Source: Lutibacter sp. HS1-25 (lineage in GTDB: Bacteria; Bacteroidota; Bacteroidia; Flavobacteriales; Flavobacteriaceae). From it: DNA of 64,000 nt. The notes under the pieces are model-generated. The model was not told where the DNA came from. It ran no database searches and worked only from the letters and a program-made list of their open reading frames with translations. Made by a program: the position numbers and the translations under genes. The stretch is from contig NZ_RHLN01000160.1 of assembly GCF_004121075.1 (NCBI RefSeq), positions 1 to 64,000 of the forward strand, written 5' to 3'. Positions within the stretch are counted from its first letter, which is position 1. Each line of letters opens with the position of its first letter. Below, piece after piece: positions 52,243 to 60,962 of the stretch.

Positions 52243-54231
52243 ATGCAATTCAAATTAGAGTCCAATTTCAAACCTACTGGAGATCAGCCAGAAGCCATCA
52301 AACAACTTGTTGAAGGCATCAATTCTGATGAAAAATTTCAAACCTTATTGGGTGTTACTGGTTCAGGTAAAACATTTACAGTGGCCAATGTAATTCAGCA
52401 AGTTCAAAAACCAACTTTGGTTTTGGCTCATAATAAAACCTTGGCAGCACAATTGTATTCAGAATTCAAACAATTTTTCCCAAACAATGCTGTGGAATAT
52501 TTTGTTTCATATTACGACTATTATCAGCCTGAAGCTTTTTTACCAACTACAGGAACTTATATTGAAAAAGATTTATCTATCAACGAAGAAATTGAGAAAT
52601 TGAGAATTAGCGCCTCTTCTGCCCTACTTTCAGGAAGAAGAGATGTACTTATAATTGCTTCTGTTTCTTGTATTTATGGTATTGGAAACCCTGTTGAATT
52701 CAAAAAAAATATCATTTCTATTGAAGTTGATCAGGCCATACCAAGAACAAAATTTCTTCAACAATTGGTAACCAGTTTGTATTCTAGAACAGAAGCCGAA
52801 GTTAGTAGCGGAACTTTTAAGGTAAAAGGTGATACCATTACCGTTTACCCATCATACGGAGAACACGCTTATAGAATTCATTTTTTTGGTGATGAAATTG
52901 AAGAGATTGAAAGTTTTGATATGACTAACAATTCAGTTGTTGAAAGATTTGAACAACTCAATATTTATCCTGCCAATTTATTTGTAACCTCACCAGATGT
53001 ATTGCAAAATGCCATTCACGCCATACAAGATGATTTGCTAAAACAATACAATTATTTCAATGAAATTGGGAGACCTTTAGAAGCAAAACGCCTAAAAGAA
53101 CGTACCGAGTTTGATTTAGAAATGATTCGTGAACTGGGTTATTGCAGTGGTATAGAAAATTATTCGAGGTATTTAGACGGCAGAGAACCTGGTACCAGAC
53201 CTTTCTGCTTGTTAGACTATTTTCCTGAAGATTATTTGATGGTTATAGACGAAAGTCATGTAACCGTTCCGCAAGTTCACGCCATGTACGGTGGAGATAG
53301 ATCTAGAAAAGAAAACCTGGTGGAATACGGTTTTAGATTGCCTGCAGCAATGGACAACAGACCTTTAAAATTTGATGAATTTGAAATGATTCAAAATCAG
53401 GTGATTTTTGTGAGTGCCACGCCAGCTGATTACGAATTAGAAAAAACAGAAGGTCTTTTTGTAGAGCAGGTTATTAGACCAACAGGTTTATTAGATCCAA
53501 TTATTGAAGTAAGACCTAGTTTAAATCAAATAGATGATTTAATTGAAGAAATTCAAATTCGTGTAGAAAAAGATGAGCGAACTTTAGTTACAACGCTAAC
53601 AAAACGAATGGCTGAAGAACTGACCAAATACTTAAGTCGAATTCAAATTCGCTGTCGTTACATTCACTCTGATGTTGATACACTTGAACGTGTAGAAATT
53701 ATGGCAGATTTGCGAAAAGGACTTTTTGATGTACTTATTGGTGTAAACCTTTTGCGTGAAGGTTTAGATCTACCTGAAGTTTCTTTGGTTGCAATTTTAG
53801 ATGCCGATAAAGAAGGATTTTTGCGCTCTCACCGTTCACTTACACAAACCATTGGTAGAGCTGCTCGAAATGTAGATGGTAAAGCCATTATGTATGCTGA
53901 TAAAATTACCAACAGTATGCAATTAACTATTGACGAAACAGATAGGCGACGAGAAAAACAAATTGCTTACAATACAAAAAACAACATTACGCCTACACAA
54001 ATTAAAAAAAGTATTGATAATATTTTATCTAATAAAACCACTGGCTCATACAATTACGACGAAATTAGCAATATGGCCGCTGAAGAATCCTTGAATTATT
54101 TATCCAAAGATGAAATAGAAAAAAGAATTCGCGAAAAAAGGAAACAAATGGAAGCAGCTGCTAAAGCTTTAGACTTTTTAATTGCGGCAAAACTGCGTGA
54201 TGAAATAAAAATATTGAAAGAAAAATTATAA
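52243..54231 (+). CDS. uvrB: Excinuclease ABC subunit B
   Basis: The 662-residue helicase-like protein has Walker A (LLGVTGSGKTFTVANVIQQ) and the beta-hairpin region YYDYYQPEAFLPTTGTYIEK. Motif II is DESHVTVPQ; motifs V and VI are LLREGLDLPEVSLV and QTIGRAARNVDG. The C-terminal UVR motif (about 625-660, KQMEAAAKALDFLIAAKLRD) binds UvrC. It verifies DNA damage in nucleotide excision repair and recruits UvrC. Length and motifs are normal. It follows the T9SS genes by 23 bases. A strong bidirectional hairpin follows. Confidence 0.97.
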   Translation: MQFKLESNFKPTGDQPEAIKQLVEGINSDEKFQTLLGVTGSGKTFTVANVIQQVQKPTLVLAHNKTLAAQLYSEFKQFFPNNAVEYFVSYYDYYQPEAFLPTTGTYIEKDLSINEEIEKLRISASSALLSGRRDVLIIASVSCIYGIGNPVEFKKNIISIEVDQAIPRTKFLQQLVTSLYSRTEAEVSSGTFKVKGDTITVYPSYGEHAYRIHFFGDEIEEIESFDMTNNSVVERFEQLNIYPANLFVTSPDVLQNAIHAIQDDLLKQYNYFNEIGRPLEAKRLKERTEFDLEMIRELGYCSGIENYSRYLDGREPGTRPFCLLDYFPEDYLMVIDESHVTVPQVHAMYGGDRSRKENLVEYGFRLPAAMDNRPLKFDEFEMIQNQVIFVSATPADYELEKTEGLFVEQVIRPTGLLDPIIEVRPSLNQIDDLIEEIQIRVEKDERTLVTTLTKRMAEELTKYLSRIQIRCRYIHSDVDTLERVEIMADLRKGLFDVLIGVNLLREGLDLPEVSLVAILDADKEGFLRSHRSLTQTIGRAARNVDGKAIMYADKITNSMQLTIDETDRRREKQIAYNTKNNITPTQIKKSIDNILSNKTTGSYNYDEISNMAAEESLNYLSKDEIEKRIREKRKQMEAAAKALDFLIAAKLRDEIKILKEKL

Positions 54232-54266
54232 AAAAAAGGCTGTCAAAATTGACAGCCTTTTTTTTA
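54232..54266. terminator. Bidirectional terminator after uvrB and the carboxyltransferase operon
   Basis: AAGGCTGTCAA / TTGACAGCCTT forms a perfect stem with flanking A and T runs. It lies between the stop codons of uvrB (+) and the biotin-dependent enzyme (-) and should end both transcripts. Confidence 0.9.
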
Positions 54267-54281
54267 TAAAGTAGTTGATAA

Positions 54282-56180
54282 TTATTCTATTATAAATAAA
54301 GTATCTCCTTTTGCAACACTGTCTCCAGAATCAAATTTAATTCCTGAAATCACACCGTCTTTAGCAGCTTCAAAATTGTTCATCATTTTCATTGCTTCTA
54401 AAACAACAACAATATCACCAACTTTAACTTGATCACCATTTTTCATTTTATACTCAACAATCATTCCTGGGATTGGTGATTTTACAGCTCCATTAAGTTC
54501 TTCTTCATCTTCTTTCGCTTTTTTCTTTTTACGTTTAGGTCTAGAAGAAGCTTTTCCACTTGGAATTGAAACAGTGAATTTTTCACCATCAACATAAACA
54601 TCCATTTCTTGCATAGGAACATCTCCGTTTCCTGCAGAAGCAGATAATTCACCAGCTAAAGCTTTTCTCACTAATTCTTCATCTCTCTTAACTTCCTCCA
54701 TCGTTTTAGCCTTCATATCAGCAGGTAATTGATCAATACCATACTTGATTTTCAAGAAACGTTTTCCAGTTACAGGGTATAAAGCCATCAATACTTCATC
54801 ATCAATATCTTTTGCCAATCCTTTAGCACCTTCCTTAACAGCTTCCATTTCTGGTTCTAAAATACTACCAGGTCTAACTTCAATATGTTGTTCACCTCTT
54901 GGGTAATCTTTTAAAGCTTTCTTTCTTAATTCAGGATTAATTGGTAAAGTTGTTTTACCATACAATCCGTAACATAAATCTTTAACCTCTTGCGTAATTT
55001 TAGAATATTCTCCTTCATAAGAATCAAACAATACATTGTTTACTGTTTGTACACCAACAATTTGACTAGTAGGTGTAACCAAAGGAATTTGTCCTAAATC
55101 TTTTCTTACTTTAGGTAACATTCTAAATACATCATCCAATCTATCTAATGAATCCATTGCTTTTAATTGATTCACCAAGTTAGATAACATACCTCCTGGA
55201 GTTTGATGTAAAATTACATTTGTATCAATAATTGCGTATTTAGGACTGTTATCTAAATGTTTATATTTAGGAATAACAGTTTCCATTTGAGCGCTAATAG
55301 CTGTTAACTTTTTAATATCCAAACCAGTATCTCTATTAGTTCCTAATAAAGAAATAACCAATGGCTCAATAGCTGCATGAGAAGTTCTATAAGCATATGG
55401 AGACATACAAGTATCAACAATATCAACACCCGCTTCAATAGCTTTAAAAATTGCTAAATCACCCATACCTGAAGTAAAGTGTGTATGCAAGTTTAAAGGA
55501 ATATCAGTAATTTTTTTAAGTTCAACTACTAAGTTATAAATATCATAAGGAGCAATTAAACCTGCCATATCTTTGATACAGATAGAATCAACACCAAATT
55601 CAATCAATTCTTTTGCTTTGTTGATGTAATATTCCATATTATACACTTCTCCACCCAATCTAGGTTCTGTTAATGTATAACATATTGTACCTTGAAAATG
55701 TCTACCATTACGTTTTACAACTTTTGCAGCAGTTTCAAAGTTTCTATAATCATTTAATGCATCAAAACATCTAAAGATATCCATCCCATTGTCACAAGCA
55801 CGTTGAACAAAACTATCAACAACATCATCAGCATAATTTCTATAACCAACAACATTTTGTCCTCTTAACAACATAAAAAATGGTGTTTTAGGCATATATT
55901 TTTTAAGAGTCCTTAAACGTTCCCAAGGATCTTCACCAAGGTATCTGTGCATGGTATCAAAAGTTGCTCCTCCCCATGTTTCAATAGCGTGAAAACCAAC
56001 CTCATCCATTTGCTCAGCAAAAGGTATCATATCTTCAGTTCTACCTCTTGTTGCAAATAACGATTGGTGTCCATCACGAAAACTTAAATCCTGAATTTTT
56101 ATTGGATTTTCTGCTTTTGGTCTGTCTGCATCATAGTTCATTGGAGTCATAATTAATGACCCGTGTTTATCGTATATCAT
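54282..56180 (-). CDS. Biotin-dependent carboxyltransferase (5S / oxaloacetate decarboxylase alpha type) fused to a biotinyl domain
   Basis: The 632-residue product has an HMGL-like carboxyltransferase domain (about 25-300: DLSFRDGHQSLFATRGRTED, FHAIETWGGATFDTMHRYLG, IKDMAGL and LHTHFTSGMG). The conserved PYC/OADA C-terminal domain follows (about 315-490: QTPGGMLSNLVNQLKAMDSL). Then come a Lys-rich linker (about 540-555) and a biotinyl domain with EAMKM, where Lys598 is the biotin site. It moves carboxyl groups between biotin and pyruvate/oxaloacetate. Annotation as oxaloacetate decarboxylase alpha or pyruvate carboxylase B is possible. No biotin carboxylase or sodium-pump beta subunit is in the window. 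The neighbouring carboxyltransferase suggests a transcarboxylase-like pair. Confidence 0.88.
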   Translation of the reverse strand: MIYDKHGSLIMTPMNYDADRPKAENPIKIQDLSFRDGHQSLFATRGRTEDMIPFAEQMDEVGFHAIETWGGATFDTMHRYLGEDPWERLRTLKKYMPKTPFFMLLRGQNVVGYRNYADDVVDSFVQRACDNGMDIFRCFDALNDYRNFETAAKVVKRNGRHFQGTICYTLTEPRLGGEVYNMEYYINKAKELIEFGVDSICIKDMAGLIAPYDIYNLVVELKKITDIPLNLHTHFTSGMGDLAIFKAIEAGVDIVDTCMSPYAYRTSHAAIEPLVISLLGTNRDTGLDIKKLTAISAQMETVIPKYKHLDNSPKYAIIDTNVILHQTPGGMLSNLVNQLKAMDSLDRLDDVFRMLPKVRKDLGQIPLVTPTSQIVGVQTVNNVLFDSYEGEYSKITQEVKDLCYGLYGKTTLPINPELRKKALKDYPRGEQHIEVRPGSILEPEMEAVKEGAKGLAKDIDDEVLMALYPVTGKRFLKIKYGIDQLPADMKAKTMEEVKRDEELVRKALAGELSASAGNGDVPMQEMDVYVDGEKFTVSIPSGKASSRPKRKKKKAKEDEEELNGAVKSPIPGMIVEYKMKNGDQVKVGDIVVVLEAMKMMNNFEAAKDGVISGIKFDSGDSVAKGDTLFIIE

Positions 56181-56198
56181 TGTACGTTTATTTTAAAT

Positions 56199-56402
56199 TT
56201 ATACTCCTGTTATTCTACCTTGATTAAATAGAAATTTTTTATCATTTGCTATTCTATTCATTCCCATTTTACTCCAATTACATGAATTTTTACTCCAATT
56301 GCATGAAGCTACTCCGCTTTCGTTGCCATTGTTTTCATCTGCTTGTAAAAATAGAGAAACTGCAATTGCTGCTGCTCTTTTCTTTTTTGCTAATAATTCC
56401 AT
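56199..56402 (-). CDS. Small unknown protein between two carboxyltransferase subunits, with CNWSK repeat
   Basis: The 67-residue product starts MELLAKKKRAAAIAVSLFLQ, a short amphipathic or weakly hydrophobic helix. It then has a duplicated segment SCNWSKNSCNWSK (about 33-45) and ends NDKKFLFNQGRITGV. The duplication is visible in DNA as a repeat of about 20 bases with one mismatch. It lies 11 bases after the upstream carboxyltransferase and 18 bases before the biotinyl subunit, so it is certainly co-transcribed. It is not OadG-like beyond size. The position suggests an accessory or linker subunit; I recall small K/A-rich proteins in this position in Bacteroidota, but cannot verify it. Confidence 0.7.
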   Translation of the reverse strand: MELLAKKKRAAAIAVSLFLQADENNGNESGVASCNWSKNSCNWSKMGMNRIANDKKFLFNQGRITGV

Positions 56403-56413
56403 ATATTTAAAGT

Positions 56414-57970
56414 TTATTGAGGAATGTTTCCATGTTTTTTAGCTGGTACTAATTCTACTTTAGAGCTTAATGCTTCTAAAGCCATTATCAAACGTTCTCT
56501 GGTTTCACTTGGTAAAATCACCTCATCAATGTAACCTCTTTCTGCAGCTAAATATGGTACTCCAAATGCAGTTTCATATTCATTAATTTTTTCTTCTCTT
56601 ACAGCTGCTTTATCTTCTGCTACGGCAATTTCTTTTTTATAACTTGAAATTACTTCAACAGCACCTTTAGCACCCATTACAGCAATTTCAGCAGTTGGCC
56701 AAGCAAAAACCATATCAGCACCTAAATGTTTAGAACTCATTGCTACATATGCTCCACCGTAATCTTTACGAACAACAACTGTAAATTTAGGCACAGTTGC
56801 TTCTGAATAACTCCATAGCAATTTAGCTCCGTGTCTAATAATTCCATTCCATTCTTGTTGAACTCCAGGTAAATAGCCAGGCACATCAACAAAAGTAATG
56901 ATAGGAATATTAAAAGCATCACAAGTTCTAATAAATCTACTAATTTTATCTGATGCATCAATATCTAAACATCCAGCCAAGAAACTTGGTTGATTTGCAA
57001 TAATACCAACAGATCTGTTATTTAATCTACCATAACCAACAATACAGTTTTCAGCAAAATGCTCGTGTACTTCATAAAAATGACCCGCATCCAAAACTTC
57101 TTCAATAATCTCCTTCATATTATAAGGTACTTTTGAATCGTCTGGAATAAAAGTATCTAACATATCACAAGAACGTTTTGGATCATCACCCATTTCTAAC
57201 AATGGTGGTTTTTCCATATTGTTATTAGGTAAATATTCTAACAATTCTCTAATTTGCTCAATACAATCTGCATCATCTTCACAAGCAAAATGTGCATTTC
57301 CACTTTTTGTATTGTGAACCATAGCTCCACCTAATTCTTCAAAAGTAGTCTCTTCACCAGTTACTGTTTTAATTACATATGGACTGGTAATAAACATATT
57401 ACTTGTTTTTTTCACCATAAAAATGAAATCTGTCATAGCAGGTGAATAAACTGCACCACCAGCACAAGGACCCATAATTGCAGAAATTTGTGGTATTACA
57501 CCCGATGCTCTAGAATTTCTAAAGAAAACATCACCATATCCTTTTAATGCATCAACACCTTCTTCAACTCTTGCTCCTCCAGAATCATTTAATCCAACTA
57601 CAGGTGCTCCAGCTTTCATAGCTAAATCCATTATTTTACATATTTTAGTTGCGTGCATTTCTCCTAAAGCACCACCACTTGATGTAAAATCTTGTGAAAA
57701 AGCAAAAACTGTTCTACCGTGAACTAAACCGTGACCTACAATAACACCATCAGATGTTACTTCAACTTTTTCCATTCCAAAGTTTGTAGATCTATGTTTT
57801 ACAAGAGAATCAATCTCATAAAAACTTCCTTCATCAAATAAAAGATCTAAACGCTCCCTAGCACTTAATTTGCCTTTAGCATGTTGTTTTTCAACTCTAG
57901 CATCACCTCCCATTTTAAGAGCTTGCTCTCTTTTAGCTTTAAGTAAGGCAATTTTATCTATAACTTTCAT
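56414..57970 (-). CDS. Acyl-CoA carboxyltransferase (methylmalonyl-CoA 12S / propionyl-CoA carboxylase beta type)
   Basis: The ATG at 57968-57970 (MKVIDKIALLKAKREQALKM) gives 518 residues. An upstream ATG at 58027 is too close to the promoter start point and would add a hydrophobic stretch foreign to the family, so it is rejected. Motifs include KGKLSARERLDLLFDEGSFY, FSQDFTSSGGALGEMHATKI, LNDSGGARVEEGVDALKGYG, IMGPCAGGAVYSPAMTDFIF and DVPGYLPGVQQEWNGIIRHG. This is the crotonase-fold carboxyltransferase that transfers CO2 between biotin and propionyl/methylmalonyl-CoA. It is the first gene of a three-gene operon with a full consensus promoter upstream. Confidence 0.93.
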   Translation of the reverse strand: MKVIDKIALLKAKREQALKMGGDARVEKQHAKGKLSARERLDLLFDEGSFYEIDSLVKHRSTNFGMEKVEVTSDGVIVGHGLVHGRTVFAFSQDFTSSGGALGEMHATKICKIMDLAMKAGAPVVGLNDSGGARVEEGVDALKGYGDVFFRNSRASGVIPQISAIMGPCAGGAVYSPAMTDFIFMVKKTSNMFITSPYVIKTVTGEETTFEELGGAMVHNTKSGNAHFACEDDADCIEQIRELLEYLPNNNMEKPPLLEMGDDPKRSCDMLDTFIPDDSKVPYNMKEIIEEVLDAGHFYEVHEHFAENCIVGYGRLNNRSVGIIANQPSFLAGCLDIDASDKISRFIRTCDAFNIPIITFVDVPGYLPGVQQEWNGIIRHGAKLLWSYSEATVPKFTVVVRKDYGGAYVAMSSKHLGADMVFAWPTAEIAVMGAKGAVEVISSYKKEIAVAEDKAAVREEKINEYETAFGVPYLAAERGYIDEVILPSETRERLIMALEALSSKVELVPAKKHGNIPQ

Positions 57971-58040
57971 ATTTTGGTATATTTTTTTTAAATAAAATAC
58001 TAAATTCTCGATGTAAATTACATTCATTTAACATCACGTA

Positions 58041-58069
58041 CAAAGATAGCCAAAATGAACATTTCACAA
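58041..58069 (-). promoter_or_regulatory. Full consensus promoter of the carboxyltransferase operon
   Basis: On the minus strand TTG (58067-58069), an 18-base spacer and TATCTTTG (58041-58048) match TTG-N(17-23)-TAnnTTTG exactly. The start point near 58033 gives a 60-base leader to the ATG at 57970 and excludes the upstream ATG at 58027. Confidence 0.75.
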
Positions 58070-58242
58070 ACTGATAAATATCATATTTTATATGTTCCAA
58101 CAATTCGCAAATTACATATTTTTCAATAAAACAGCAACATTAAACAATATAATTTAAAAAAAAGCCATATTTTATGATTATTATATGCAATAAAACGATT
58201 TCGTAAATCCGTTAAAAACTGTAAATCTTTTCTAAAAATATT

Positions 58243-58272
58243 ACATTTATGTGACAATTTTAACATAAATGT
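58243..58272. promoter_or_regulatory. Inverted pair of ACATnnATGT sites, operator candidate
   Basis: ACATTTATGT (58243-58252) and ACATAAATGT (58263-58272) are a perfect 10-base inverted repeat with a 10-base spacer. Each arm is itself a palindrome of the form ACAT-nn-ATGT. Their centres are 20 bases apart, about two helical turns. It lies about 175 bases upstream of one promoter and 210 of the other. Confidence 0.45.
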
Positions 58273-58480
58273 GAAAATTTGCTGAAAAAATTTTTTTTTG
58301 AAACATTTTTTTAGTAATTTAATAGTTGAGTTTTTATTTTAGAAGATGATTGTTTTAATTGAAAAATAGATTTAAATTTTATCAATTAGCAACTAAAACT
58401 AGCAAACAAAACTTAACAACTATTACATCTGAAACTACTTTATTTTTATTATAAAATTGTTACCTAATAGACTTGCTTTA

Positions 58481-58513
58481 TTGTACTTTAAATCAATATT
58501 TTTTCTACATTTG
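58481..58513 (+). promoter_or_regulatory. Full consensus promoter of the GNAT-nitrilase gene
   Basis: TTG (58481-58483), a 22-base spacer and TACATTTG (58506-58513) match TTG-N(17-23)-TAnnTTTG exactly. The start point near 58520 gives a leader of about 55 bases to the ATG at 58574. Confidence 0.7.
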
Positions 58514-58573
58514 AACCTTAAATTATAATTTAAAAAACACAACCAGCTTTAAGCAATCATATAAATACAAACA

Positions 58574-60118
58574 ATGATAAAAAATATTGAAAATATTGAA
58601 TTACAGTTTTTAACAATTGATGATTATCAAGAATTAAAAACAGCCATGATTGAGGCATACGCAACAATGCCTGATGCGTATTGGAGAGAAATTCAAATTA
58701 AAACACTTATTGATAAATTTCCTGAGGGACAGGTTGTTATTAAAATTAATGGACAAATAGCTGGCTGTGCTTTGTCAATTATTATTGATTACAAAAATTT
58801 TGATAAAAAACATACCTACAGTGATATTACCGGTAATTTTACTTTTAAAACCCATACCTATGATGGTGATGTTTTATATGGTATTGATGTTTTTATTAAA
58901 TCTGAATACCGTGGCTTAAGACTTGGAAGAAGACTTTATGATTACAGAAAAGAATTGTGTGAAAAATTAAACCTAAGAGGTATTGCTTTTGGTGGTAGAA
59001 TTCCAAATTACCACAAATATTCAGACACCTTATCTCCATTAGAATATATTAAAAAAGTTAAAAGAAAAGAAATTCACGATCCTGTATTGAATTTTCAAAT
59101 ATCTAACGACTTTCACCCTTCAAAAATTTTAAAAGGTTATTTAGAGGGTGACGAAGCATCTAATGAGTTTGCCGTTTTATTAGAGTGGGATAATATCTAC
59201 TACGAAAAGAAAAGTACGAAAGCAACTTCTATGAAAACAGTGGTTCGCTTAGGATTGATTCAATGGCAAATGAGATCTTACAAAAACTTGGATGAATTAA
59301 TGCATCAGGCTGAATTTTTTGTGGATGCAGTTTCTGGATACCGTTCAGATTTCGCGTTGTTTCCCGAGTTTTTTAATGCGCCTTTAATGGCTGAAAACAA
59401 CCATCTTTCAGAATCACAAGCAATTAGAGAATTGGCAAAACACACTCCTCAAATTGTACAAAAATTTTCTGAATTGGCAATTTCATATAATATCAATATC
59501 ATTACAGGTAGTATGCCCGAAATAAAGAACAATCTACTTTACAATGCAGGGTATTTATGTAAACGTGATGGTACTTTAGAAAGGTATGAAAAACTTCATG
59601 TAACACCCGACGAAGCAAAAGTATGGGGTATGCAAGGTGGTAGTGAATTAAAAACCTTTGATACCGATTGTGGTAAAATTGGAATTCTTATTTGTTATGA
59701 TTCTGAATTCCCTGAACTAAGCAGATTATTGGCCGATGAAGGAATGGACATTTTATTTATTCCTTTTTTAACCGATACTCAAAACGGTTATTCAAGGGTG
59801 AGACATTGTGCACAAGCACGCGCCATTGAAAACGAATGCTATGTTGCTATTGCTGGTAGCGTAGGTAACTTACCTAAAGTACACAATATGGACATTCAGT
59901 TTGCGCAATCTATGGTATTTACACCTTGTGATTTTTCTTTTCCTGCAAACGGAATTAAAGCCGAAGCAACTACAAATACTGAAATGATTTTAATTGCAGA
60001 CTGTGATATTGATTTGTTAAGAGAATTGAATCAATTTGGAAGTGTTCGAAATTTAAAAGATAGAAGAAAAGATATTTTTGATTTGAAAAAAACGGAACCT
60101 AAAAAGAAAACCGAATAA
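58574..60118 (+). CDS. GNAT acetyltransferase fused to a nitrilase-type carbon-nitrogen hydrolase
   Basis: The 514-residue protein has an N-terminal GNAT-like domain (about 8-215) with the acetyl-CoA-binding-like motif VFIKSEYRGLRLGRRLYDYR. A nitrilase-superfamily domain (about 225-505) follows, with Glu in SDFALFPEFFNAP, Lys in ERYEKLHVTPDEAK and Cys in GILICYDSEFPELSRL. All three catalytic residues are present. Such fusions occur widely, but their substrates are not established; the order suggests sequential acyl transfer and amide hydrolysis. The gene has a full consensus promoter and its own terminator (60146-60172), so it is monocistronic. It is not obviously linked to the cobalamin genes downstream. 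Confidence 0.88.
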   Translation: MIKNIENIELQFLTIDDYQELKTAMIEAYATMPDAYWREIQIKTLIDKFPEGQVVIKINGQIAGCALSIIIDYKNFDKKHTYSDITGNFTFKTHTYDGDVLYGIDVFIKSEYRGLRLGRRLYDYRKELCEKLNLRGIAFGGRIPNYHKYSDTLSPLEYIKKVKRKEIHDPVLNFQISNDFHPSKILKGYLEGDEASNEFAVLLEWDNIYYEKKSTKATSMKTVVRLGLIQWQMRSYKNLDELMHQAEFFVDAVSGYRSDFALFPEFFNAPLMAENNHLSESQAIRELAKHTPQIVQKFSELAISYNINIITGSMPEIKNNLLYNAGYLCKRDGTLERYEKLHVTPDEAKVWGMQGGSELKTFDTDCGKIGILICYDSEFPELSRLLADEGMDILFIPFLTDTQNGYSRVRHCAQARAIENECYVAIAGSVGNLPKVHNMDIQFAQSMVFTPCDFSFPANGIKAEATTNTEMILIADCDIDLLRELNQFGSVRNLKDRRKDIFDLKKTEPKKKTE

Positions 60119-60145
60119 TAGCATTCAACTTATTACAAACCCAAG

Positions 60146-60172
60146 AAGCCAGTTTTTGAACTGGCTTTTTTC
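60146..60172 (+). terminator. Terminator after the GNAT-nitrilase gene
   Basis: AAGCCAGTT (60146-60154) and AACTGGCTT (60159-60167) form a perfect stem with a TTTG loop, followed by a T-rich run. Confidence 0.88.
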
Positions 60173-60424
60173 ATTTTTAGCTAAAACAAAAACACCTGAA
60201 AATTATTATTTTTGAAAAATATATTTTAAACCATTTTATAAATTAAATATATTCAATTAATATACAACTACTTACATATTAAAAAACTACATAACACCTT
60301 CATAATTTACACATATACAACTGTATATCAAACAATTAACCAGCTAGTAAAATAGATTCTAAAATCAGTATAAACAACAAATAATAAATTAAGACTATCT
60401 AGCCTTAATGTTTTTTTAAAATAT

Positions 60425-60432
60425 TATATTTG
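60425..60432 (+). promoter_or_regulatory. -7 promoter element of the cob operon
   Basis: TATATTTG is an exact TAnnTTTG match, 18 bases before the ATG at 60451. It overlaps the alternative TTG codon at 60430, which rules that start out. Confidence 0.5.
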
Positions 60433-60450
60433 TTCAAAATTTTGCTAAAA

Positions 60451-60954
60451 ATGATCTATTATATCACCGGAGGTGAACGCTCTGGAAAAAGCAGTTATGC
60501 ACAACAATTGGCCGAAAGTTTAAGCAACAAACCTTACTATTTGGCAACTTCAAGAATTTGGGATGAGGATTTTAAAAAGAGAGTTGAAAGACATCAAAAC
60601 GACAGAGACGAAAGATGGACAACCATTGAAGAAGAAACCGAAATTTCAAAAGTAATACCGCCAAATGCTGTTGTAGTTATAGATTGCGTTACATTATGGC
60701 TCACCAATTTATATTTTGATTTTGAAAACAATGTTGAAAAAGCATTGGCATTTGCCACCAATGAAATTGAAAATTTATCAAAATTAAATAGTGAAATCAT
60801 CATTATTTCAAACGAAATTGGCATGGGTGGTCATGCACAAAATCATATTGCCCGAAAATTTACAGAACTACAAGGTTGGACAAACCAACGCATTGCAAAT
60901 AAAGCAGACAAAGCCACTTTTATGGTCTCAGGACTACCTTTAAAATTAAAATAA
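60451..60954 (+). CDS. cobU: Adenosylcobinamide kinase / adenosylcobinamide-phosphate guanylyltransferase
   Basis: The ATG at 60451 gives 167 residues (MIYYITGGERSGKSSYAQQL); a TTG at 60430 is rejected because it overlaps the -7 box. It has the P-loop GGERSGKSS, the guanylylated His region VERHQNDRDERWTTIEEE, IDCVTLWLTNLYF and SNEIGMGGHAQN. It phosphorylates adenosylcobinamide and transfers GMP to it in nucleotide-loop assembly. It is the first gene of a four-gene operon with gaps of 8 bases or fewer. No riboswitch was seen upstream. Confidence 0.95.
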   Translation: MIYYITGGERSGKSSYAQQLAESLSNKPYYLATSRIWDEDFKKRVERHQNDRDERWTTIEEETEISKVIPPNAVVVIDCVTLWLTNLYFDFENNVEKALAFATNEIENLSKLNSEIIIISNEIGMGGHAQNHIARKFTELQGWTNQRIANKADKATFMVSGLPLKLK

Positions 60955-60962
60955 ACACTTCA

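Larger units (their letters stand above)
58028..58573. other. Divergent intergenic region with a double-palindrome site
   Basis: This 546-base gap has a full promoter at each end (58041-58069 on the minus strand, 58481-58513 on the + strand). Between them lies a perfect 10-base inverted repeat (58243-58272). No open frame or RNA gene was recognised. Confidence 0.55.
60119..60450. other. Intergenic region upstream of the cob operon
   Basis: These 332 bases hold the terminator of the preceding gene and a -7 box TATATTTG (60425-60432) before cobU. There is also a 6-base inverted repeat ATATAC-AACT-GTATAT (60313-60328), of which ATATACAACT also occurs at 60260-60269. I looked for the B12-box of a cobalamin riboswitch (GCCACTG core) and found none. 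Confidence 0.45.

Noticed and set aside
57971-58027. Upstream ATG for the acyl-CoA carboxyltransferase
   Set aside because: The consensus promoter at 58041-58069 puts the transcription start about at this ATG, and the extra residues are not family-like.
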